64,000 nt of DNA from Linum tenue. Its lineage: Eukaryota > Streptophyta > Magnoliopsida > Malpighiales > Linaceae. The stretch lies in contig CAMGYJ010000009.1 of the NCBI GenBank assembly GCA_946122785.1, positions 7,098,937-7,162,936 of the forward strand, in the 5' to 3' direction. Within the stretch, counting starts at the first letter, position 1. Each line of letters starts with the position of its first letter. Below are positions 21,851 through 34,365 of the stretch, piece by piece. The notes beneath the pieces were generated by a model. It saw only the letters and a list, made by a program, of their open reading frames with translations, was not told where the DNA came from and ran no database searches. Both the position numbers and the translations under genes were made by a program.

Positions 21851-24592
21851 AAAAAAACTATGAATATTTTTTTATGGTATCTAATGTTCTAACGAATTTA
21901 TCAATACTATGTTCTGGATCTACCGCCGCTGAGCACAATTCGTGAAAAAGGTTTCTCATAATTAGGCAATGTAAAAAAAAAAAATTGTGGTGCATCCAAT
22001 ATGATACTATTTTAGCCCAATAGAGTAGAAAATCAAGAGAATAAGGACAACTTGAGACACTAAACAAGTAAACATAATTCCATCTTCAACTCCTTTGATT
22101 CCCAATACTCGGAGTATGCTATACCCTAGATTTTATCCAAGGTACGATAAAAGCCACCATATATATATATTTAACTTAACGACAGTACATCTATACCCGT
22201 AATAAATCACTCTCTTGCTTTGCTGCTAACTGGGCAACACGATAAAGAATTGAGATCCCTGATTCATATGATCATACAAAAAGAATACCAAGTAGGAACA
22301 GTTGCCAGCTTTGATGACACATAATTCGTCCATAATCATATAACCATATGACAGGGCGTGCGGCCGGCGAAACTAATTAAAGCTTTAAAACTATGCATTA
22401 TTCAATGTTAATTGGCTGTCTAGCACTTCAAACCCTGACTTAAAATGTAGTATTAGCCATGTAAACATGATCAGCAGCTAAATAATCAGAACAGAATCGG
22501 ATTACAGAAATTAAAAGTTCCATCGACAATTCTCTTTCAACGATTCATGACCGAAGATATTATTTTGTCCTATCCCATGTTAGTTAATCCTTTTCATCAT
22601 AATATGGCTTCAGAAGGGAGCAGCTACTATTCCCTCAATCCAGAGATCGTGCCATGGCCCGGCCGGCCGAAATTTCAAAGCCTCTATACTACTTCATATG
22701 AAAATTAATTAAGAATTAAATCACACATTAGAATGGAATTTTGTGTTAACCTGGGGTATTGTCGATTAGTAGAATGTTGTTTTTATCATTGCTCATACAT
22801 TTTTGAAGAGATCAAGCATATGTGATTGATGAATTATTGACGATTATCGTAGATTCGACGAGACCATACGACTAGATTAATTCCAAGATGAAATATACTC
22901 CTCGTGAGTTATGGGTCGGACTGCTATACTTTTGGAATATACAATATTTCGGAAATCATCTCCATTATACTTTTGTCTTTGATTTTGATAGAAAAAGACA
23001 AAAACAGACATGAGAGACAAAAAGACATGAACTGAGGAAACATAGCAGGAAGGATATATGTGCTCGTCAACTTCTATTCCTGTTCCGTAGAATTTGTTAA
23101 TGGCGTTTCCCATTAGAGAAAACAACGTTGTTTAATGCAAATAGCAACCCTGTGCTAGCTAATATAGCACCACCCCACGTCTGTCTTTTTTTATAATGGT
23201 TTAGAACAAAAAGAAGAGAAAAAACAACAAAACTGTACAAGAGCAAATAAGAAGAGAAAACCCAGCAAACCCCAATTTCTGTCTCGTTCCCGGATCTTTG
23301 TCTTTAAAATAATTCACCTTACTCATTTTAAAAAATATGAAATCTAAACATCACAATCTATCATTATATTACCTTACATCCACTTTATATTTACAAAATC
23401 TATTACCATACATTTAAAAAAAATCTATTTTTAGATTTTCTAACCCCAACAAATCAAATCACAAGGGCGAATTGATTCTTAATAGTATTGGAGAGTACGA
23501 ATAGTAATGGGTCGAATTGGGTCGGGTTTCACATATCTTTGTGCCGCTTCTTCTTCGACGATCTGATGTCGTTCGCTCCTCCTCACGTGTGAGGACTATA
23601 CCTAGGGTTCTGAATCACTCTCCTCGTATTCCTTGCATCGCCACAAGCTTTTTAGGTCCACAATTGGTTAACAAAATTAGAATATTCAACGCAGAAGCTT
23701 ACATTAAGTGCGTAGAGGGTGCGATTGGCGTGCTGATGTTGCAGTGAGGAGAAGGCAACTGAGGTCCCACTAGTGGAGGAGGAGAGGAGGAAGCTGGTGG
23801 TTGGAGAGGAGCATAAATTATGAGAGGCGATAAGAATATTTTTTTTTCTGGATTCAGTTTGTTTTGGTTCTTTGCGAAGTTGGGATAAGTTTATCGGTCT
23901 GGCGCTTTCACTAAACGGTCTACCACTTTTATCAAGCGATTTACCTCTTTCAGCAATCGATCGACCTGATGAATCATTGTTAATGAGTAATGACATCATC
24001 ATATATAATTAGAAGATTACAATTTTAATAGATATTTAAAAAAACAATTAAAAAGATATGTTTGCTAGTATTAGGGTTAAAATTAGTACAAAGGGTGGAG
24101 CATGGATGAGAAGTTTATTGGGTTATTGTTGTCACGTAGATTTGAGAAATGTTCTGCATATATATTTCTTAGATTTGACTTACCCTACAGAGATTTTCAT
24201 CTTTCCTTTAAATTCTAAGTTTTCTTGTTTTTATCTTATAGTTTGTCTTGTGATATATCAACTTTGATGATATTGTTGTTATGAAGATACTTAAAAAGTA
24301 TAATCTAATTGCTATATAATTGTGTCATATTCAATTCCCAAAAATCTCATATCATCGTGATTTTATGGGTTTTTAGTCTAGGAGTGTTATAAGAGGGTGT
24401 TTTTTTTTGTCTGGACCAATAATCTCTACAGAAATTTGGTTGTCCACGAGTGAAAGAAATAGACCATTTTCGACAAATCACAATGACTTACAAATTACCA
24501 TGGACAAACCTATCATTTAAGATTTAACCCCTATAGTTGTCCCTTTGCTTGATCACCGGTACCCAACACATCATACTTCTCTTCCTCTCCCA
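21851..24592. other. Intergenic AT-rich DNA
   Basis: No gene supported. A fragment at about 22126-22160 (TCCAAGGTACGATA then ACCATATATAT) matches the end of the inverted-repeat element at 48591-48985, so a solitary end of that family is present. Open frames near 22877-23125 and 23517-24002 show no motif. Confidence 0.4.
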
Positions 24593-25280
24593 TGGCAACA
24601 AAACCCGAACCCACGGGTACCCACCCGACCCAACCCGATCAATGCGGGTAAAACCCGTGTTGACGGGTTTTGGGCCGGATTTGGGTTTAAACCCGCTACA
24701 CTATTCACCGGGTCGAGTTGGGTTTGGGTTTAGGTAAACCCGCCCCATGGATACCCGCTCACACACATATAATTACTTTCCCCGTATATTTAATATTCTA
24801 AATAATATATCTTCCTTAAACAACTAATATTCTTTATGTTTGTGGAGACATGTATAATTTGTTCTTTCTAATTGTTTAGAATGAAGTTGATATTATGAAG
24901 TGGAGAGTGAAGAAACTTAGTTGACGAGGAAGAAGCTTTCAATTAATCTTATTGTTTATAGATGTTTATCTTTAATTTTGAACAATTTGTATTGATCATT
25001 TGCGGTTTGCTTGTATGCTCTAGATTGGTGTTTTTTGTATGAATAATTTGTATGAGAAAATTGATGTTAAACTTTTATTTTGAAAGAAACTTGTTATTGT
25101 AAATTTTTTACAACAAAAACCCACGGGTACCCATGAACCCGTGGATACCCAGCGGGTTGGGTTGGGTTTGAGTTTTTCAAACCCAGCGGGTTTTACCCCG
25201 GGTTTTTTTGGCGGATAAACCCATGGGTTTGGGTCTGGGTTTGACAAAACCCGCCCCAACCCGACCCATTGCCATCCCTA
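24593..25280. mobile_element. hAT-like MITE, GGGTTTGGGT-rich family, copy 1 (left end eroded)
   Basis: The right end TTGCCATCCCTA and the left TGGCAACAAAACCC are homologous to the ends of the element at 50794-51495, but in reverse orientation. Both flanks carry TCTCCCA (24586-24592 and 25281-25287), seven bases of a probable 8-bp hAT target duplication. The outermost left bases (AGGGA) have been lost. The subterminal regions are packed with ACCCAACCCG/CGGGTTTGGGT words around an AT-rich core. No protein is encoded. Confidence 0.8.
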
Positions 25281-25287
25281 TCTCCCA

Positions 25288-26030
25288 GTGTTAGTTGAGT
25301 GCAAGGATTGAAATACCATACCGAAGGTTGTATCGGAAAAGTCTGCAGTAGGGTATTTTATGCTAAAATCGTGGTTCAACCGCTTAATACCGTCGATACA
25401 ATACGGTATTTTCTGGTCGAACCACCGGTACGGTACTGTACGGTACGATAGATATATCAATCTTTGTTGAGTGTCTTTTCCGTAGTTCTGCAGCCAGTCC
25501 CAAAGTAAAGTAGTTACAAACATTTTGAAGCACTTTTTTAGGGGCACAATTTGAAGCACTTGATAGTTGATACTAATTAAAGAAGACCATTTCATTTATA
25601 CTATATATTTGCAGCACAACCACATGGCCAAATATTTTAGGAGACTCCCGTCCAACAAATAGGGACAAAAAAATAAAACTTTATAAAAATGAGCTGTACA
25701 TGGCCCCATTTAAATTGCTCTTCTAGTTTCATTTTTATGTGTTTATTTGTAGGCACGTTAATTGTTGAATGTGAACAACTGTTTGATTAATTAATGGGAT
25801 ATATTTGTCAACTGGAATATTTCCACCCCTCTTGAGCCTCTTGATTGAAGACATTCCTTTGATTTCCTTCTTAGCTTTGTCTTCTAGCTCTTTGCCATGC
25901 AACCTTCAATGGCAGACATGTATAAATAGGGCCTCTTTTTGCTTCATCTTTCTTTCAGAAACACAGAGAGAAATTAAGTGAGGACACAAAAAGAAGCATT
26001 TACAAAAACCGAATTATATCTCAGTGAGGC
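25288..26030. other. Promoter region of the RSL bHLH gene
   Basis: AT-rich upstream DNA. 25310-25460 contains repeated GGTA(C)GGTA-type words (TACGGTACTGTACGGTACG near 25427) that look like an old repeat. A clear TATA box lies at 25921-25928. I did not find an unambiguous root-hair-specific cis element by eye. Confidence 0.45.
25921..25928 (+). promoter_or_regulatory. TATA box of the RSL bHLH gene
   Basis: TATAAATA lies 103 bases upstream of the ATG. This is a standard plant distance allowing a leader of roughly 70-80 bases. Confidence 0.75.
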
Positions 26031-27358
26031 ATGGAGCAAGTTGAATCCTTGGCTTGTATGGATTGGAGCTCTCTAATGAGTGGAATGATGTACACAAATG
26101 ATCATGATGAAGCTGATTTCATGGCACAATTGCTTTCCATCGGTCTAGATTCTGACTTCTTCTCCACATCATCTGCACCATTCGACATGTCAGCAGCAGC
26201 AGCAGCAGCAGCTGGGAATACTTCAAGTCAGCATCTTTCATCATCAGCAACATCACAAGGCAGTGGCAGCAGCAGCAGCAGTCATGGTTTTTACTCCACA
26301 GGAACTTCCAGTCAAGACACATCCATGGCTCTCCATCAGCTGCTTGATTCTTCTTCTCTGCCTCCTCTTGCTTGCAACGAAGGCAACCCCATTCCTATGA
26401 GTACCACCTCTTACTTGGCACAATCCGACGAGACCTTTATACCGAACATTGCGAACAATGAACAACAGAAGCATCAGCAGAAGCCTGACATATTAGATGC
26501 AGGGCACCCTGAAGAGAAACCTAGCAAGGGGACAAAGAAGAGATCAAGGGCCACTGGAGGAGAGGTAAGTTGTTTTAAACTTGTACACAATTTTTCGATT
26601 AAGCGATGCTGGTTGCATTGTATGCACTCATTTTTTTCTGACCAAATCCGCGAACTCGACTTGCAGCCCAAGAAAGCCAAGAAGAATGTGAGCTCAAAGA
26701 AAAGGGGGAAGAAGCAGAACAATAATGTGAAGAGTGCTGCAGCTACAACGACGAGCAATTCTGACGAGTCCTTGTTTGATGGATCAGCAGCGGATGAGAA
26801 GATTGATGATGAAGGAGGAGAAGTTGTGCCAACAACATCTGCTAGTACTGGTTCCATTAATGTGAGCTTGAATGGCAAGACAAGAGCCAGCAGGGGTGCA
26901 GCCACTGATCCACAGAGCCTCTATGCCAGGGTAAGTAAGGGAAAATCTAATCTAGCTGCAACGAATCTGGTAGATTCTTTTTGTTGATCACTTTCCTGGC
27001 TTTGATCTAAACACTTTTTTTTCTTCTTCCCCCTTTTGATTTACAGAAACGTCGAGAAAGAATCAACGAGAGGCTGAAGGTTCTGCAGACCCTTGTCCCC
27101 AATGGTACAAAGGTGGATATCAGCACCATGCTTGAAGAAGCTGTCCAATATGTCAAGTTCTTGCAGCTCCAAATCAAGGTGGGGAAATATGTACATTAAC
27201 ATAACATAATGCTGTGTTTCTTTTGACAAATGGGTAATTGATAATTTATCTGTTTCTGTTTTTGTGTTGTGGTGCAGTTGTTGAGCTCTGATGATCACTG
27301 GATGTATTCACCGATTGCTTACAATGGGATGGACATTGGAGTATCAAGATGTTCGTAG
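26031..27358 (+). CDS. bHLH transcription factor, RSL (ROOT HAIR DEFECTIVE 6-like) clade
   Basis: Four exons (26031-26564, 26667-26930, 27047-27178, 27278-27358) give 336 residues. The N-terminal third is Ser/Ala-rich with homopolymer tracts from CAG/AGC microsatellites. A Lys-rich stretch ([17 protein letters not shown]) may be a nuclear localisation signal. The bHLH lies at about 259-310: [20 protein letters not shown], then [20 protein letters not shown] and VKFLQLQIK. The C-terminal [20 protein letters not shown] is the hallmark of the RSL2/RSL4 group, which drives root-hair growth in Arabidopsis. The tail ends at VSRCS, shorter than I recall for RSL4. The splice between exons 2 and 3 falls within the basic region, as in relatives. 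The choice between RSL2 and RSL4 orthology is open. It converges with the vacuolar sorting receptor gene 0.9 kb downstream. Confidence 0.92.
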
Positions 27359-28221
27359 TTTTAGAGAAACAACTCCATGGATGCTTGGTTTGTGCAGCAG
27401 TAAGGACTTGGCGACAAAGAGTAGAGAGAGTTCCATTTTGTCCAAATTGTAATTTCGAACGAGAGAGGAAGTTCCAATCCATTCGGCTTTGATTCATTTA
27501 TTCCTTTTTTTTTTTTTAATTTACACCATCTGCTTAGATTGATTTATAGTGGTTATGCAGATCCACATTTGTTTACCCTTTTTTTTATTTATAATAAGCA
27601 GTGCCTTGTATTCCATTCGAAACCAGAAGCCAAATTATAATTACAATCTGTGTAACTACTGTAAGTTAGGAATCAAGTCCTTGCGCTGCTAACAAGGTAG
27701 AATTCAGGAGACCATGGACTTCCGCTTGAATCAGATGCAGGTTTGAGTAATATGTAGTCAGCTTATTTCATAATAGTATTGCTATCAGCTCTTCTGCTCT
27801 ACACGAAAGGTAAGGAAAGTGGATTACAGTAATATCACCATATGATAAAATGCAGACTGACTGGGTTATGGAGACGGCAGAAAGGTAAAAAAAAAAAACT
27901 CGTCAAAGGGGAAATAAACAAAAACAAAATCCGAGTTAGTCTCTCCCAATCCCCCTAATAGCAAACGTTGTTACATGTCTACTACTTACTAGTTACTACT
28001 ACTACTAACAAACAACAGCAACAACTTTGTGACATCACCATTCCCTTTATTTGTCAACATTACAGACACCCAATATTCGTTCCTTGAGTTGACTGATGAA
28101 CATACAAGGGCTCTCAGCGTATAAAACCACACATTGCCCCCTGGTTGGTTGGTCTCAAATAGTTTCCCTGAGTAATCTATTAGACGCCATGGATTCACCT
28201 CGATCGCCTCTGCAACACTCT
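27359..28221. other. Convergent 3' regions of the RSL and VSR genes
   Basis: Untranslated and intergenic sequence with T- and A-runs (27507-27518, 27890-27898). No coding sequence or clear repeat family seen. Confidence 0.45.
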
Positions 28222-31200
28222 TCAAGCGTGTTGGTCACCGAGGTGATTCGGCACTTCTGCTTGACTCTCAAGAGGCATGTACTGTGCCATTATCGCCCTG
28301 ATCTCCGAATCCATGTACGACTGCAAAAACAAGAAACATAGCACCAAGTTAGGATTTGTTAATTTACCAGGCAAATCAGAACTCAGAGGAACTCATAATT
28401 AATGCATCATGTTTACCCTCAATCGGTACTTGTAGATGAGATATCCACCACCAGCAGCCATTCCCAAGCCAATAAAGATTACCCAAACAGCAGCCCATGC
28501 AGATCTCACTTCATTACTAGCCGCTGCCTTACCTGCAGTAAGCTCATCAAGGATAGAGAGAATAAGCTGCCCACAAAATGGACGTTTCATAGCGGTTTGA
28601 GTTTCTAGTTTTGCTGCAAACAAACTCACCTATACAGGTATCATGGTCTCTAATATAAAGCAGACCTCCACTGCAACTGCAGTCGTAACTTCCCCAAGTA
28701 TTCTTACAGCTGCATTCAGCACACTGACATGCTTTCTTTTCCTTACATTCATCAATATCTGCGAAAACAGGTGACGCACATTAATGAAAATACCACACTG
28801 AGGAATGCAAGTTCAGCTGCTGGGCTACCAACCAAGCCTTGATGCTGAGAGATACCATAGCCCATTGAGGCAAGAATCTAAAGAAACCGATGTAGCCGCC
28901 ACATTCACATGCTTTCCTACAGAATTTCAAAACCAGAATGCAAGAATATCTTACCTTCACAACTATTTTTGCCATCGCCCTTAAATCCAGAAGGACACTG
29001 ACATTTACCCCCATCAACATCCTGATAACAATCACTGTTAAATATCTGAAGAAGACAAATCAGGACAGAACGTGATATTTTAAAACATGATACCAACCAA
29101 ACAGGCAGAGAATGCATGTCCTTCTCGAGATTCATGCCAACATCCACCATTGTTTATCTTGCACCTTCCCGGTCCACTCACTGAAACAAAGTACGGAAGT
29201 AAATGTACAAACCCTTCAAAAAATATGTGACTTAACAACAGAGACCAACCATCTAACAGGGAAAGAAAGAGTTCCTTCCAAGCCTAAGCACATACAACAC
29301 AGAACCAGATGGTCAAAGCTATTGATTTAACCAGTCATGGTAATGGGGGTATATGTTGGCAGGACCTAGTTTTAGGTGCAACAGAGTTTTTATTTAATAA
29401 GGTTATTGTTAGCCCCATGGTTTCAACCTATGGTGTGGTGGATGTTATCATACCAACAATACCACTAAGCCAACCCCTTGGGTTTTAGGTGCAACAGAGT
29501 TATGAATATGATTACATCACAAGGGCCACTGATGCTTCCAAAGTTCCACTAAAACTCGACACACATGCACAAGAGAATTATAGCCAATTAAGTGAACCAG
29601 CATAGATCTACAGTCTTCAAAATTACAGAATAATGATTATAGCAGATAATAAACAATGCCAATAAAAATATCAGGAGTAAGAAATACCTTCACAGTGACT
29701 GTATCCATCTCCTTTAAACTGCACACCGTCAACAAGGGGGCATTCACATACCCTCCCACGAAATGTATCCTAAAATGTAGAATGTGAGAAACGGAAGCGC
29801 ATCAGTACTACAAATCCTAATACCAACAGAAGTACAGCCATCTTTACATACCTTGCAAGCAGTGATGTTTGCAACATTATCTTTCCAGCAACCACCATTA
29901 TTCTCTAAGCATTCATTTGACTCAACATCTGCATCAGAAAAGCTGTGATGCTCAGATTCTCACATCGATACTAGGGAACCTTCCCTAGTATAGTCGGCAA
30001 ATAATCTCCTAGTAAAATAATTAAGCTGTAATGGAGCACCACATTAGCATAACCTATGTAAAGCTGTCATGCTCAGATTCTCATTGATACTAGAGAACCT
30101 TTCATAGCATAGTTGGCAATAATCTCCTAGTAAAATAATTAAGCTGTAATGGAGCACCACAATAGCATAACCTATGTATTCAAGGTGAATCTCCACTCCT
30201 AGCACTCAATCCCGGGGCACGCAAATCTCAGGTATTTACCAACTTTTACCAATGAGCAGCCTCAAACTAACAGTTAATTCGCTACCCACAACCTAAGAAA
30301 CTTACCGCCAGTCAAGCAAACAGCTGGTTCAGTTGTTTCCTCAAAACCAGAACATATGGCTTTCAGAACAGCACCTTTCGCCAGCTTTCCTGTAAATTAT
30401 GAAGCAAAGAAGCTTTGGGAAATTATAAGGAAAACAATGACAGCAGAGAAAGCAAATTCATTAAATGAACAGAAGCAAATCAGTATCAGACCTCGATATT
30501 GTCGATTGTTGACAACAAGAGTAGGCAGTATAGTTACATCACCCCTAGTTCCTTTGCCAACCTACAATAAACACTTTGTCAGTTAACTAGACATGTTTCA
30601 CTAATAATTGGGCATGAGATATTCCAACATCACAATTTTCATCAAACCAGTCCTGTAAGCAGACATTAAAAAGATACCTGGGCATCTTGCTCTTCTTTCA
30701 AAACAGGATTATCAGAATCAGCATCTGGATCTCCCATACACTTCTCAATCTTTTTCATATCAAGTCCTGCAAAGTTGGAACAGATACAGTAAACAACATA
30801 TGAAGTCATTCACTTTCTCCAACATAATGATTTCTAATCAGAGGCATACATGAGAGAGGAAATATGAGTATACCAAGAGATCTAATAACACTATCAGAAC
30901 ACTCCTTGTTGTACTTCTTCTCTTTCATTGGACATCTGATCTGGAAATCGGTTACATAGTCCCACCATGTCCAGGGTCTATGAGTCTCATTTGCTACTTT
31001 ATAAACACACAGTTGCCTTAAGTTCTCGAGAACGACATCTTTCCCTTCATAGCCAATACTGAAATCCTGTTCAGGATCAGGAGCACAATATCTCCCATGA
31101 TTTATACATTGTGACTTGCACTGTCTGCTCAACGTAAATGCCTGTGGGCAGTACCACGTTATGTAATGAGGAGTGAACTGAGTGTACCCGCCTCTCTCAA

Positions 31201-34200
31201 GTATCTGAGCTGGACCCTTGAAATCCTTCACAAACTCCATCAACATATCACATTTGACACCACATTCGTCATTACTGTTGGTCCACAACTCGTATTCCAC
31301 TCGATCATCAGGATGAGGAACAGCTTCTCTCCAATCAAGATTTACATTCACCATATCACCATTGCTCAGTGATTTCTTCAGTATGTCGCTGAAGCTTTTC
31401 TCAATAAGAGCAGAAGGTATTGTTATGTTCTCAACATATTTTGCCGATGAACCATCTTCTTGAGGTGTGTCCATGGTTATCAATGCTTCATCAATGTCAT
31501 CAGCAACCAAGACAGCCGAAGCCCCTGCTTTCTGAACATTCCAAACCTTAAGCGCAAAGAAGCAATCTGAAAAAAACAATGAGCAACATTCATCATTATT
31601 TCGGACAACTAAAAACAAAAGGTCAATGGAACATAAAATGCAACTCTACTCTGAGAAACATAAACTGGTAAAAAGCCTTAATTTCAATACAATACCAATA
31701 ACAACATGAAACGATAGTTTAACCGGGTAGAAAATGAACTATATGTTAACAATTACAAGCTGGGTAAATAATACAAAATGCAGTCCAAAACAGACCAACA
31801 ATTTTGTATCCAAGGGTAATCACTTGATCAAACCAAACAAGTGGATAGAAAGGTATCTTAATCAACCACTCCGGCAAAGGAACGCGTCTGTGGCTTGTAA
31901 AAAGTCGATGATTAAAATATGAAATACCAGGCACTCGAGCATTAACAAACAGGATAGTAAGTAGGGGTGAACAAACACACCCGCAAACCGACCCACCCGT
32001 CCAACCCGACCCAACCCACCCGTATTTATCGCTAAAACGAAGGTTTTGGGTTGGGTGACGGTTTTCTTTTGTGCAACCCGCCTCTTTAGGGTTGGGTTTG
32101 GATTTTGGATTGCACAACCCGTAGAACCCGACCCAACCCGTGTTCCAACTATTAGTATGAGTTCGTATCTAAAAAATATTTATGTCGTATATAGCCATAC
32201 TAATGTGAAAATTAAGATATTTCGCCATGTTTTTCTATCATGGTCTCCCTAATCTAATGCATTCTTCGACTTAAAGTTTAGACATAAATTGAATATAATT
32301 ATGATTCACATAATCATTTTTCTTGTATACAATTTTAATAGAATAACATATTATGGATGCATTTGTTTATAACCTTTTTAGCCTATTTCAACAAATATCG
32401 TGAAAAAAACTAGACATTTGTTGAAGTAAATCACATTTTATTAAAACTCAAACAACATTTGTAAATTTTGATACCTTTCACCTCGGTTTATTTGTTTGAA
32501 ATTTTAATTAGTTATAAAATATTTTTATGGTGTATAATAATTATATATTTTATGTTGGGTTGGGTTTTTACTTAAAAATATCGTCAACCCGACCCAACCC
32601 AATTAGAAACAAACCGTAGGGTTTAAAATTTTTTGGGTGGGTTTGGGTTTGATAATTCCCAAACCGTAGTGCATGGGTCGGGTGATTAAAATACTTAAAC
32701 CCGAACCAACCGACCCATGTACACCCCTAATAGTAAGTACCAAAACTACATCACGCGCAGATGCCAAATATAGCATAAAGATATCTGAAGCTTCTATTCT
32801 CACAAAAGTTAAGCAGACCTGGTAATATATCCATAACCAATCATATCAATCAATGATAAGTGCTGCATCTTCAGTATTTGAGATTCACTTTATATTGACA
32901 ACCAGGTAAGTGAAAAGGCAAAAGACTATAAGCATAGCAGATTGTGTAGACCATAAACGCAGCTAGATCAAATAATCCATCAGTAACTGTTTCGCTACCA
33001 GAGTAGCAGAGTCTAACCATTTGCAACCGTTTCAGTATTATCTCTGACATCTATATACATAATAAGGAAACTTATATAACAAATGTCCAAGAAACAAGAT
33101 ATCTAGGCAAGATAAGCACAACTCGAGATGACTGAAATGCCTGCCCATGGATTCAGCAGGGGATTTAATGGTTTACACTTGACATTCAGGGATCTCCAGA
33201 TGAACACTCATTTCCCAGAAGCATTGAAAGCTCACGACACATTTCTGCGTCCATGGGTTTGGGTTTGGATAAAAGTATGTATGATTGGAGCGCACATCCC
33301 CAATCTATATTTGACTACATGCATAAAATTAGTGCCTCCATGAGGGCCTAAGAGGATATTCGAAGGAACTTATACACTTGGCAAACAAGAAATGCATAAC
33401 TGACGCAAACCAAGTAGATTGATTGAAACACAATCCTTAAGAAGCAGGACACATGGGTACTCGGAAAGGGAATCAAAATGCTTGGTTTAGCATGTCTTAC
33501 CAACTTAGCCACATAGATAAGGCACACTGTTTAGTGCTTACAACTGAACCTAGATATTATCGAGACAATACCAAACAGCCTTGGACTGCATCTCAATAAC
33601 CATGAGAAAGCTGACCAAGTTTATACTCCAACATGCACCCAAATCAATCGTAAACATGTGCTGTTGTAAGCGACTCGAAACAACCAAAATAAGCTCAAGC
33701 TCTGTAGCTCGTCAATATCAGCAAGAACTTAAGCGCAGCTGTATAGCAGCACCTAGAAGACAGACCAATCAAGCCCAAGAACAAAGAGCTAAAGAAGAAA
33801 GGGAGACCGTGTGTATCAAAAACAGATGATATGAGCTGAAAATTTAGCGCATTCAACAAAAAACAAAACGCAACATAAGAAACAACGGACAAGGATAAAG
33901 CTCCAAATACAATGAGCCCATTTCTAAAATTAACCCTAAAATGAAAAGGGCAAATTTCGAACCAATTACACCGTTTACCTAACTCAAAATATTTGATGAC
34001 AAGCATGCAATCAGAACAGAAATTGGGGGGGGTTTACCTCCACGATCCACCAAAACGAAAGTGGGCAAGGCTCCAGCCTTGGACTTGAAAGAAATCCCAA
34101 AGTCCGCAAATTCCCTGCAGCCGTTCTTGTTGTCCTTTGGGTACACCACAACACCCGCCATGCTACCCCCATATTTAGGTATCCCGAAATTGCCTATCGC

Positions 34201-34365
34201 AGTGTCATAGGTGCCCTTTATCTTCTCCGGCGATGTCACTCTCAGGCTGTTCTTCTCGACGATGAATCTCGCCAGAGAAGCCGGCACCAGAAAGCACCCA
34301 ATAAATAAGAAAACCCCTAAGCAGCGACTCATCGAAACCCGTGGCGGTCTTCGCATCTGCATCAT
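28222..34365 (-). CDS. Vacuolar sorting receptor (VSR/BP-80 family)
   Basis: Twelve exons give 638 residues: 34038-34365, 30874-31566, 30678-30766, 30492-30561, 30306-30389, 29852-29928, 29688-29769, 29098-29180, 28955-29021, 28630-28758, 28417-28532, 28222-28320. The order is: signal peptide ([18 protein letters not shown], cleaved before [11 protein letters not shown]), protease-associated domain (about 57-170), central VSR region ([43 protein letters not shown]), Cys-rich EGF-like repeats including [20 protein letters not shown], a transmembrane helix ([20 protein letters not shown], about 578-598), and a cytosolic tail with a YMPL sorting motif near 620. These receptors carry NPIR-type cargo from the Golgi/TGN toward prevacuolar compartments. 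The start is the ATG at 34363-34365; an upstream GTG is not used. The exon 8/9 join needs a TTTG|GTTGGT donor. Intron 1 (2.5 kb) holds a MITE and intron 7 a SINE. Confidence 0.94.
29389..29482 (-). mobile_element. Short tRNA-derived SINE with 19-bp target duplication, in VSR intron 7
   Basis: Perfect 19-base direct repeats TTTTAGGTGCAACAGAGTT (29370-29388 and 29483-29501) flank a 94-bp insert. On the minus strand it carries an A box-like GGCTTAGTGGTATTG and a B box-like GGTTGAAACC. A T-rich stretch adjoins the left repeat, consistent with a 3' A-rich tail on the minus strand. It is non-coding, so insertion by LINE machinery is inferred. Confidence 0.85.
31962..32729. mobile_element. hAT-like MITE, TAGGGGTG ends, in VSR intron 1
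   Basis: The 768-bp element begins TAGGGGTGAACA and ends TGTACACCCCTA. It is flanked by a perfect 8-bp duplication ATAGTAAG (31954-31961 and 32730-32737), the size made by hAT transposases. Both subterminal regions are rich in ACCCGACCCAACCC-type words and the core is AT-rich. A decayed relative lies at 35460-35850. It is intronic and non-coding. Confidence 0.9.

Noticed and set aside
23517..24002. Protein-coding gene on either strand
   Set aside because: Open frames are short, lack motifs and have no splice-compatible continuation.
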